Origin: CAIVAT01 sp049317265
Lineage (GTDB): Bacteria; Bacteroidota; Bacteroidia; Bacteroidales; FEN-979
Assembly (NCBI GenBank): GCA_049317265.1
Contig: JBMOIP010000022.1
Location: 11,571 to 75,570, forward strand
Length of the DNA: 64,000 nt
Direction: 5' to 3'
Positions 26,609-35,400 of the stretch are shown in pieces. The stretch's first letter is position 1; every line of letters starts with the position of its first letter. A program made the translations under genes and the position numbers. The notes beneath the pieces are model-generated. The model had not been told where the DNA came from. It saw only the letters and a list, made by a program, of their open reading frames with translations, and searched no databases.

Positions 26609-27802
26609 CTACTCTGATAGATAGTAGGCCAGCGCGGTATAGAAAGCCGAGGCTGCCACCAGGTCGCTCACCGGTACCTTTTCGTTGGGGGCATGGGCCA
26701 GCACTTCATTGCCAGGGCCGAAGCCGATGCAGGGGATTTTATAATATCCGTTGATCGTTACTCCGTTGGTGGAAAAGGTCCATTTGTCGGTAACAGGTTC
26801 TTTCTCAAACAGCCCGGCAAAGGCTTCCTGTGCACGAACAACCAGGTGGTGATCCTCTTCAATTTTCCAGGTAGGATAATACTTTTCCATGCCATAGCGA
26901 AGTCCGGTATAGGCTGTTTCTTCGTACTGCAGTACTTCGATCTCCGCCTCCAGGTCTTTAAGGCACTCGCTGATCTCAGCCACGGCTGATTCCTTGGTTT
27001 CGCCCCAGGTGAGCCTGCGGTCGAGGTGAATGCGGGCGTAGTCGGCAACTGCACATAATGAAGGACTTCCGGAGATAAATTCGGAGATGGTAACGCTCCC
27101 TTTTCCAAGGAAATCATCCGATTTAAGGCGTTCGTTCAGCTTTTCGATCTCCAGGCAGGCGCGGGAAGCCATGTAGATCGCGTTTTTGCCGCGTTCCGGC
27201 GCCGATCCGTGGGAGGATATTCCCCTGAAAGAGACGGTAATTTCCATTCTTCCGCGGTGTCCGCGGTAAATATTAAGGTTGGTAGGCTCGGTGATGACCA
27301 CAAAATCAGGAACGATCTTCTCCTCCTCCACGATGTACTTCCAGCAAAGCCCGTCGCAATCTTCTTCAATGACTGTTCCCGTGAAATAGATCGTAAGGTC
27401 GCGGTCGAAAGCGAGTTCTTTCAGGATCCTTCCAGCAGTGACGAAGGCAGCAGGGCCGCCTTTCTGATCAACCGTTCCCCGGCCATGGACAAAACCGCCG
27501 CTGATCTCTCCCGAAAAGGGATCGCTGGTCCAGTTGGCAAGGTTTCCTGTATCAACCGTGTCAATATGGCCATCGAATGCCAGTATTTTAGCGCCGTTTC
27601 CGATGCGGCCTATTACATTTCCCAGCCCGTCGGTACGCACTTCGTCAAAACCGGCTTCCAGCATCTGGCGTTTCAACTCTTCGGCCATGGCTTGTTCTCC
27701 AAGACTGAGTGATTTTATTTTAACGAGTTTTGAGAGGTTTCCCGCGGTATAATCTTTATAGGATTCAGCAAGTGAGTTGATTTTTAAAAGCAGTTCTTCC
27801 AA
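26609..27802 (-). CDS. ygeY: YgeY-type M20 metallopeptidase/deacylase
   Basis: A 397-residue M20-family enzyme. Metal-binding motifs: FDGHIDTVD, GRGTVDQKGG, and the Glu pair in VIEEDCDGLCW. ITEPTNLNIYRGHRGRMEI, SSHGSAPERGKNAIYM, DRRLTWGET, DKWTFSTNGVTI and GFGPGNEVLAHAPNEKV follow E. coli YgeY step by step. It probably hydrolyses an amide or carbamoyl bond in the purine island, acting with YgeW. Co-directional with ygeW, separated by 96 bases containing two palindromes. Confidence 0.95.
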   Translation of the reverse strand: MEELLLKINSLAESYKDYTAGNLSKLVKIKSLSLGEQAMAEELKRQMLEAGFDEVRTDGLGNVIGRIGNGAKILAFDGHIDTVDTGNLANWTSDPFSGEISGGFVHGRGTVDQKGGPAAFVTAGRILKELAFDRDLTIYFTGTVIEEDCDGLCWKYIVEEEKIVPDFVVITEPTNLNIYRGHRGRMEITVSFRGISSHGSAPERGKNAIYMASRACLEIEKLNERLKSDDFLGKGSVTISEFISGSPSLCAVADYARIHLDRRLTWGETKESAVAEISECLKDLEAEIEVLQYEETAYTGLRYGMEKYYPTWKIEEDHHLVVRAQEAFAGLFEKEPVTDKWTFSTNGVTINGYYKIPCIGFGPGNEVLAHAPNEKVPVSDLVAASAFYTALAYYLSE

Positions 27803-27891
27803 AGTTCAGTGAATTTAGTTGTTAAAGCAGCCGGTAAAGTTACAAATCTTCGTTGTATTCCTTGTTATATTGGTATCTGCTGCTGTAAAAA

Positions 27892-29412
27892 TCAGATGTA
27901 GTTTTCATTCATTCGCCTGATGCGCTGGTTTTTGCGTGACTGATAACGGCCCATCCCGTAACCAATGATCAAAAGGATCGGGAGGAGAAAGTTGAGGTAT
28001 TTCAGCATGGCCTTTTTCCCATCTTCCATCTGGTCGATGGGGCGTGAGGTAATCTCTTTGGTGCGCAGGTCGATCAGCCCGGTATCGTCTGATAACCAGT
28101 CGATAGAGTTGACCATAAGGTTAAGGTTGTCGGGCGGGATCTGCCTGGCCTGCTGGCCCTCTCCGTTGGAAGGGAAGTCGCCGTCGGAAATCACGATCAT
28201 CCTGGAGGTCATACCCCCGGAAAGTTTTCCCTGCACAAGTGCGCATACGGTGAGCCCGGAACGCGGGAAGTCCTGCAACTGCCAGTTCCGGTTGATGTTA
28301 AAGGTTAATGGTGGATTTTCCGTTCCCGACTTGTCCGAAGTTGTGGCCAGCGAGGTGAAGGTTATATCTCCCCCGGGCGATGTGAAATCGATGGAACTGA
28401 CAAACTGGAACAACACAGAGGTGAGTCCTTTGGTCACCGGGTGATCGGCGAATTTCGTGATGATGGGGAGATAAGGAAATCTCAGGTTCGACTGAAAAGT
28501 CATGTAACCCTGCTGCTGATTCACGGTGACACTTCCGCAGTTCTGGTCGACGATGAAGTTGGGGTTGACTTTGACACCCTTGGTCAGCAACCACTGCTCC
28601 AGGCCGGTTTTCAGCTCCGTTCCTGAAGCGGTCTGCAGGTCCCCGTTGACCCTGTTCATGGCGATGCAGATGCTTTTCCCGGTTGACAGGAATTCATCGA
28701 GTTTTGCCAGGTGGGCCGGGGGAAAGCTGTCACGGGGACTGATGATGACCAGCGTTTTGTAGTTGGCCAGGTTGACGGAAACCTGGTCAAGGTTCACCGG
28801 TTCAGCATCATAGAGGACCATGAGTGTTTGCATTACCTGGGCCAGTGCATTTGGAGAAGTCTCTCCATGTCCTGTGACGATTCCAACCTTTGGCTTATTT
28901 TCAACGGTCATCTTTTTGATGCTGGTGGAGAGGCTGTATTCCATGGCCGATCCGGCCTGGATGAACGGGATGACCTCTTTCTTGTCACCGTAATGAACCA
29001 CCGCCCCCATGTAGGCCTTCTGCTGCTTCACCTGGTCTTTTTCCCGCACGTTGATCAGTACAGGGTTGATTCCCTCCTGCATCGTTTTTTGTTCGGTTGC
29101 GTCATCTTTATTCGGGTTGGTGAATTCGAAAACAACTTTTCCTTTCGAACGGTTGGAATATTCGATGAGCTCCTCCCTGAAATCACGCCTGAGCTGGGAA
29201 AACTGCTGCGGCAGCTCCTCGCTGATGTATGCTGTTACAGTAACCGGCTGCTTCAGCGAGCCAAGGATGTTCTTCGTGGCTTCACTGAGGGTATACCTTT
29301 TGTCGGCGGTAAAATCAAGCCGGAGAAAGAAACGGTCAGCAAGGAGATTGACTAAAATGATCACCCCGATTATCATTAATATGTAGGTATAAATCGATTT
29401 ATTGCTCTTCAT
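27892..29412 (-). CDS. gldG: GldG-like ABC-transporter auxiliary protein
   Basis: The protein has 506 residues. An N-terminal membrane segment (about 8-28, YILMIIGVIILVNLLADRFF) is followed by a large extracytoplasmic part (about 40-470) with the GldG/ABC_transp_aux pattern LDFTADKRYTLSEATKNIL, VTVTAYISEELP and VGIVTGHGE. A second membrane segment near 480 (YLNFLLPILLIIGYGMG) precedes a basic tail. In Flavobacterium GldA, GldF and GldG form an ABC transporter linked to gliding. In Bacteroidales without gliding, homologs are common and their substrate is unknown. It is the last gene of gldA-gldF-gldG. Confidence 0.88.
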   Translation of the reverse strand: MKSNKSIYTYILMIIGVIILVNLLADRFFLRLDFTADKRYTLSEATKNILGSLKQPVTVTAYISEELPQQFSQLRRDFREELIEYSNRSKGKVVFEFTNPNKDDATEQKTMQEGINPVLINVREKDQVKQQKAYMGAVVHYGDKKEVIPFIQAGSAMEYSLSTSIKKMTVENKPKVGIVTGHGETSPNALAQVMQTLMVLYDAEPVNLDQVSVNLANYKTLVIISPRDSFPPAHLAKLDEFLSTGKSICIAMNRVNGDLQTASGTELKTGLEQWLLTKGVKVNPNFIVDQNCGSVTVNQQQGYMTFQSNLRFPYLPIITKFADHPVTKGLTSVLFQFVSSIDFTSPGGDITFTSLATTSDKSGTENPPLTFNINRNWQLQDFPRSGLTVCALVQGKLSGGMTSRMIVISDGDFPSNGEGQQARQIPPDNLNLMVNSIDWLSDDTGLIDLRTKEITSRPIDQMEDGKKAMLKYLNFLLPILLIIGYGMGRYQSRKNQRIRRMNENYI

Positions 29413-29450
29413 GATGATATCCTGTTTAATAGTTAAACAATTTCCCTGGA

Positions 29451-30176
29451 TTAATTTGAACCATGCCGCCTCGATAAAACCAGTTCGGTACCAAGGAGCC
29501 CGGCGAAAATGATGGAGAGAAAATAGAGGATGTCTTTTGAGTCGATCACCCCCCGCGCCATCGATTCATAATGGGTGGCAAGGCTCAGGTAACCGAGCAG
29601 GCCGGCAAACCATCCTCCCGAACTGCTGCTGACAAGGCTGAAGATGAGATGGAAAAAGATCCCGATGAAAAGCGCAACCAGGAAGGCAACAATCTGGTTA
29701 TTGGTTATGCTGCTGGTAAACAGGCCGATGCTGATATACGAAGCGCTCATAAAGAGCAACCCGAGGTAACCCATCATCACCGCACTGTGATCGATCTTGC
29801 CTATGCTGGCAACGGTTATGTAATAGGGAAGGGTGAGGGCAAGAGTAATACCTATGAGAAGGAATGCTGCCAGGAATTTTCCGGCAATGATCTGCCAGTC
29901 GCTCACAGGTTTTGTGACCAGCAACTCAATGGTTCCCGATTTCTGCTCTTCCGACAGCAGGCCCATGGTAATGGCCGGGATGAAAAAAAAGAGGGTCCAG
30001 AAGGAGATGCCGAAAAAGGATTGCAGGCTTGCCTGCCCTACAAGGAAGATATCACTTCCGAAGATCCAGGTGAAAAAGCCGCTGAATCCGAGGAACAGTA
30101 CGATCATGACATAGGCCATCAGTGAGTCGAAGAATGACCTTAGCTCTCTTTTTGTGATGATCCAGATCTTGTTCAT
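29451..30176 (-). CDS. gldF: GldF-like ABC transporter permease
   Basis: A 241-residue permease starting at MNKIWIITKRELRSFFDS. An ATG 57 bases upstream would add a non-hydrophobic leader, so it is not preferred. Six hydrophobic segments, with ABC2-type signature EEQKSGTIELLVTKPVSDWQI at about 75-95, are typical of GldF. It lies between the gldA ATPase and gldG, same strand, and would form the membrane channel of the complex. Confidence 0.88.
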   Translation of the reverse strand: MNKIWIITKRELRSFFDSLMAYVMIVLFLGFSGFFTWIFGSDIFLVGQASLQSFFGISFWTLFFFIPAITMGLLSEEQKSGTIELLVTKPVSDWQIIAGKFLAAFLLIGITLALTLPYYITVASIGKIDHSAVMMGYLGLLFMSASYISIGLFTSSITNNQIVAFLVALFIGIFFHLIFSLVSSSSGGWFAGLLGYLSLATHYESMARGVIDSKDILYFLSIIFAGLLGTELVLSRRHGSN

Positions 30177-30237
30177 ATACGTTAATATTTCAATTTTAGT
30201 TGAGTGAATTGTTGTTTGTTGATGTATGGTCAAAATG

Positions 30238-31170
30238 TTAGTTGGTAATCGTCAGATCGCGGAACACCTCTTCAAGTTTACGCTCTACCGGGGTCATCTC
30301 CGTGAGCGACCATCCTTTCTCCACACACAGCCTGAAGATGGCTTTACGCGAATTCATGGCTGCCTTGCTTTGCACTTCAAAAGCCTGGGTGTATTGTGGG
30401 AGAACATCGACGAGTTCAACGGTTTCAAGACCCTGGAGGCTCCGGTAAATCTCTTCATGGATGCCATCTTCGATGGTCACTTTAACGATCTCCTTGTCCT
30501 GGGCCTGTTTCCGAAGGGTGTTTGCTGTGCCGTCAGCCACCAGCTTGCCTTTGCTGATGATCAGGATACGGTCGCACGTGGCTTCCACTTCAGCAAGGAT
30601 ATGAGAACTGAGAATAACAGTCTTTTCGCGGCCAATTCTCTTGATGAGCTCCCTGATCTCTACGATCTGGTTGGGGTCGAGTCCTGAGGTCGGCTCATCG
30701 AGGATGAGGATTTCGGGATCATGGATCAGGGCCTGTGCAAGACCGACACGTTGCTGGTAACCCTTGGAGAGTTCGTTGATTTTTTTGTATTTTTCGCTTT
30801 TCAGGCCACAAACCTGCACCATCTCAAATATGCGGTCATGTATTCTGGATGCCGGCACACCCTGGATTTCGGCCACAAACCGGAGGTAGTCGATCACCGG
30901 CATATCCTTGTAGAGCGGATTCGTCTCAGGAAGGTAACCAATGTGTTTTTTCACAGCCTCAGGATTTGCTTTTACTGAAATGCCCCCAACCTTCACATCA
31001 CCTTCATTAGGTGCCATAAAGCAGGTGATGATTTTCATGGTGGTCGTTTTCCCGGCACCGTTCGGTCCCAGGAAGCCGACAATCTCACCGGTATCCACCT
31101 TGAACGAGATGCTGTCGACCGCCTTCTGAAATCCATAAATTTTCGTCAGATTTTCAACACTTACTTCCAT
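30238..31170 (-). CDS. gldA: GldA-like ABC transporter ATP-binding protein
   Basis: A 310-residue ABC ATPase. Walker A GPNGAGKTT at 35-43, signature NELSKGYQQRVG and Walker B ILILDEPTSGLDP are intact, with the H-loop His in LSSHILAE. The C-terminal third resembles GldA (VERKLEEVFRDLT). It heads the gldA-gldF-gldG run. A TATTTTTG box on this strand at 31221-31214 could be the -7 element, though no clear -33 element is seen. Confidence 0.9.
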   Translation of the reverse strand: MEVSVENLTKIYGFQKAVDSISFKVDTGEIVGFLGPNGAGKTTTMKIITCFMAPNEGDVKVGGISVKANPEAVKKHIGYLPETNPLYKDMPVIDYLRFVAEIQGVPASRIHDRIFEMVQVCGLKSEKYKKINELSKGYQQRVGLAQALIHDPEILILDEPTSGLDPNQIVEIRELIKRIGREKTVILSSHILAEVEATCDRILIISKGKLVADGTANTLRKQAQDKEIVKVTIEDGIHEEIYRSLQGLETVELVDVLPQYTQAFEVQSKAAMNSRKAIFRLCVEKGWSLTEMTPVERKLEEVFRDLTITN

Positions 31171-31235
31171 AAGTAGTTCATTTTAAATGGATGATGAAAA
31201 ATAAAATCGGGCGCAAAAATAAAAAAAAAGTTATT

Positions 31236-32429
31236 TCAGCAGCTCATCTCCCCTGCATTTTTTTTTGCTGACAGCAAGTTGTAGGCTCCTTTGATAACAA
31301 CCCTGGAGCTCTTCAAATCAAACCCTGTCGGTAGCCTCACTTCGCTGAAACCGTTATCCGTTACCCCTTTCTGAATTTCAACCATCCTGTATTCAGTGAA
31401 TTGCTTCCCGTTCTCCTCCTTGTTCCGGCTGAAAACGAAAATGTAGTCTTTGTCATCGAAGCTTACAATCGCCTCCGAAGGAAGCGAGGCCACCTGGTTC
31501 GCAGATGCCTCAATCGTAGCATTGACGTACATTCCCGGCATCAGGTTCTTGCATTGCTCGGTAACGGTTGCATATACTTTATAGGTCTTGTCGGCACTGA
31601 CCGACCTGCCGGTCTGCGAAATCACCGCATCGTGCTGCTCGGTCTCGTTGTTGATGAAGAAACGGATCCGCTGCCCGGCCGTTACTTTATCAGCATCTTT
31701 CTCAAAAAGCGTAAGTTCCAGGTAGAGCTTATCGCTGTTAACGATCTCAAAAAGGACATCGGTAGGCGCTACATATTTTCCAATATTGATGTTCACCGAC
31801 TTTACAAAGCCGGAAATCGGGGAAACCACTGCAACTGAACTGCTGATATCATCCTCATGTAAGTTAGCCGGATTGATGCCGATCAGCGCCAGTTTCTGCT
31901 CCAGGGCTTTAACTTTAGCCTTCAGGCTTTTGTATTCGGCGGTGACTTTCTGCAGGTTTTGCTGTGAATAGACATCTTCCTTATAGAGTTCCGTGTGTCG
32001 TTTAAATTCAGCTTCTGCAAATTCCAGGCTGCTCTTCGCTTCAAGGTAATTTTGCTGAACATCAACGAAATCCTGATTTTCCAGGATGGCCAGTGTTTGT
32101 CCCTTTTTTACTGCATTCCCGGGCATCAGCATGGCACTTTTGACAAAACCGCCAAAGGGCATGCAAACCGTTGCAAGATTCTCAGGGGATACCCCGACCG
32201 ATCCGTTTACCTTGAGGTTGCCACTGAGTGAACGCAACTCAATGGTTCCTGTTTCAATACCTGCCAGTTTGATCTGGTCGTCTCTCAATTCAACGATATC
32301 CGGTGGTAAATTCTCTTCAGACTCAGTTTCCGGATTGGCTTTTTTCCCTCCGGTACATGAGACCAGAAGAAACAGGAGTAACATAATGGTTAGTGAGGAA
32401 GTGATTCGGTTTAAAGAGTTGTTTTTCAT
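31236..32429 (-). CDS. czcB: RND efflux periplasmic adaptor lipoprotein (CzcB/CusB type)
   Basis: A 397-residue membrane-fusion protein. Lipobox LLVSC places the lipidated Cys at residue 25. A barrel-sandwich domain (FGGFVKSAMLMPGNAVKKGQ), a long alpha-hairpin (about 125-190), and the second half-lipoyl (SPISGFVKSVNINIGKYV) are followed by a beta-barrel domain. It starts 3 bases after the stop of the RND pump gene, so it is co-translated with it. It would bridge pump and outer-membrane channel. Confidence 0.9.
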   Translation of the reverse strand: MKNNSLNRITSSLTIMLLLFLLVSCTGGKKANPETESEENLPPDIVELRDDQIKLAGIETGTIELRSLSGNLKVNGSVGVSPENLATVCMPFGGFVKSAMLMPGNAVKKGQTLAILENQDFVDVQQNYLEAKSSLEFAEAEFKRHTELYKEDVYSQQNLQKVTAEYKSLKAKVKALEQKLALIGINPANLHEDDISSSVAVVSPISGFVKSVNINIGKYVAPTDVLFEIVNSDKLYLELTLFEKDADKVTAGQRIRFFINNETEQHDAVISQTGRSVSADKTYKVYATVTEQCKNLMPGMYVNATIEASANQVASLPSEAIVSFDDKDYIFVFSRNKEENGKQFTEYRMVEIQKGVTDNGFSEVRLPTGFDLKSSRVVIKGAYNLLSAKKNAGEMSC

Positions 32430-32432
32430 ACT

Positions 32433-35400
32433 TTAGTATAATTTACCGGTGATATTTTCAATGTTGATGATGGTCTGATTGTAACTGTTCAGCGCATCCA
32501 GGTAACTTTGCCTGATATCCAGCGCCCTGTTAAGGGTAATGATGTATTCAAGGTAATCGAGGCCACCGGCCTTAAAACTTCGGGTCGCCTGGTCGATGAT
32601 GAGATTTGCTTCAGGCGTTGCCTGTTGTTCATAATAGTCAACACTTGAAGCGTATTTTGCAAATTCGTCAAGAAGTGATCTGTAGTTGCTTTTCAGTGAG
32701 ATTTCATAATCTTCCGCATCGGTTTGCGAGGCCAGTTCCTGGATTCTGGCAGCTTTGTTTTTTGAAACTGAAGGCCCAAACCAAACCGGGATAGAAACTC
32801 CGGCCTGCACACCTGAGAACCGATAACCCTTGTCGAAGGTACGTTCAACACCCTCGGCCTCCTGTGTTCCAAGCATTGTTTGGCTGAAATATCCAACACT
32901 GAGGTCCGGCATCATCCTGCTCTGCTCCAGGCGCTTTGCAATTTGAGCTTTTTCTGCCTGTTGCCTTATATATTCCATATAGGGGTTTGATACAGTAAGC
33001 AAACTGTCGCCCGGGGATTGAAAGGCAAGCCTGCGTAAAAGCGTGTCGGATGGGGCAACCTTTGCATCAGAATGAATCAGGGTTTGCAATTTCCGCAAAT
33101 AGATACCTTCATCGACCATTACCTGCTGCAACTGGTTTTTTACTTCGATGTGCTGGGTTCTGGCAGTAATCATCTCCAGCCGGTTGGTTTCACCGCTCCT
33201 GGCCCTCAGTTCGGCGGCTCTTGAGAAGCCGGAATAGAGACTGTCCTGGTAAAGGAGCAGTTTGTACTTTGAGTAGAGGTAGGCCAGTTGCCAGTAGACC
33301 TGTTTGACCTGGGTGGCAACTTCAAGTTTTGTTCCCTGGAGCTGCCATTCAGCGCTTTTCATATTCGCATCGGCCAGCCGGCGCTGGTTTATATACACCG
33401 TAGGGAAGGAAAAATCCTGGGATATCGTAAAACTATTGTCCATCCGGTATGAATTGAACTGGCCGTATTGCCCTTCAATGACGGTTTTGGGAATATCCCA
33501 GGAGGCGCCCTTCAACGCTTTCTGAGCGTCCGCTGAATAGTTTGCCGAACGGATCGAAAGGTTGTGGTCCAGCGCCTGCCGGATGGCCTCCTGCAGGGTG
33601 ATCTTCTTATAATCCTGGGCTGATGCCCGGTTGTAAATGGACGAAAGAAAGATCAGTGGTAAAATCAAGGCGACGATCTTCATGGTTCTCTTTTTAAAAA
33701 TGTTCATGATAGAACCAGCGGAAAAAACGAGATAGAATACCGGCAGGATGAATAGTGTCAGCAATGTGGCGCTAACCAGTCCGCCAATGACCACGGTCGC
33801 CAGTGGCTTCTGAACCTCTGCTCCCGCAGAAACCGATAAGGCCATTGGAAGAAACCCGAGCGAGGCTACCGCTGCAGTCATGATCACCGGACGCAACCGG
33901 CTATGCAACCCTTTCATGATCCGTTGGGTGATGTCGGAGACGCCCTCCTGTTCCAGCCGGTTGAATTCGGCGATCAATACGATGCCATTCAGCACGGCGA
34001 CACCAAAAAGGGCAATAAATCCGACACCCGCCGAAATCGAGAAATTCATGTCACGCAACCAAAGGGCAAAAATTCCTCCAATGGCCGACATCGGCACAGT
34101 GGTGAAGATGATGAGGGTTTGAGTCACCGAATGGAAGGCAAAGTACAACAGGACAAAAATGAGTAACAGCGCCACCGGAACGGCAATGGCCAGCCTGTTT
34201 TTGGCGGCTTCCAGGTTCTTGAACTGGCCACCATAAGAGATATAATAGCCGGTCGGAAATTTGATTTGCTGATCAATTTTCGAGGTTACTTCCCCGATCA
34301 CGCTTGCCACATCCCGGTTGCGTACGTTAAACCCAACAGTGATACGTCTTTTCGTGTCCTCCCGCGATACCTGCGCCGGTCCCGACCTGATTGAGATATC
34401 GGCAACCTGGTCAAAGGGCAGCTGCGATCCGTTGGGCAGGGCTACCGTGAGGTTTTTCACGTCGTCGAGATTCTGCCGATAGTCCTTGTCAAGTCGGACC
34501 ACCATTCCAAACCGTTTCTCTTCATCGTAAACAACCCCGGCCTGGCTTCCAGCAAAAGCAGAACGCAGCAGCTTGTTGACTTCATCCACCGAGAGGCCGT
34601 ACTGGGCAAGCCGGTCGCGGTTGAAATCCACCTGAACCTGGGCCAGACCTGTTACTTTTTCCACGTTGATATCTTCCACACCTTCAACCTGCCGGATGAT
34701 TTTTTCCACTTCAGTGGCCTTATCGGCCAGGGTGTTGAGGTTGTCGCCGAAAATTTTTATGGCAATATCCTGCTTTGAACCCGTCATCAACTCATTGAAA
34801 CGCATCTGGATCGGCTGCTGGAATTCAAATTTCACCCCTGCAAGCGTTACCAGTTTCTCCTGCATCTTCTCAACCAGCTCCTCCCTGGATGTTGCGGATG
34901 TCCATTCACTTTTATCCTTCAGCGTGATGATATAATCGCCAGTCTCCATCGGCGTGGGGTCGGTGGGAATCTCTCCTGCGCCGATCTTGCATACGGTGTG
35001 CCTGATTTCAGGGAAGTTCTCCAGCAGTATCCTGTTGGCTTTGATCACCATGTCAACCGTGTTGGTAAGTGATCCGCCCTGGAGGGTGATGACACTCGAT
35101 GCAAGGTCGCCCTCCTCGAGCTGTGGAATGAATTCACCCCCAAGCCGGTTGAAAACAAGCAGGCTGAAGATGAACATCCCGAGCGCCACGGCAGAAACGG
35201 CCAGTTTATGTTTCAGGGTCCATCCTATGACAGGGTTGAACCCTTTCTGAATCCACTCCATCAGCCGGTCTGAAATGTTCCGCTTATGAACGGTTTTTTT
35301 ACTGAGAAACAACGCTGATGCCATCGGGACATACGACAGCGACAGAACCCCGGCTCCGAGGATGGCGAATACCACCACCTGGGCCATGGGCCTGAACATC

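Noticed and set aside
27892..31170. Evidence that the organism glides
   Set aside because: GldA/F/G homologs occur in non-gliding Bacteroidota, and no core gliding genes (gldK-N, sprA) are in the window.
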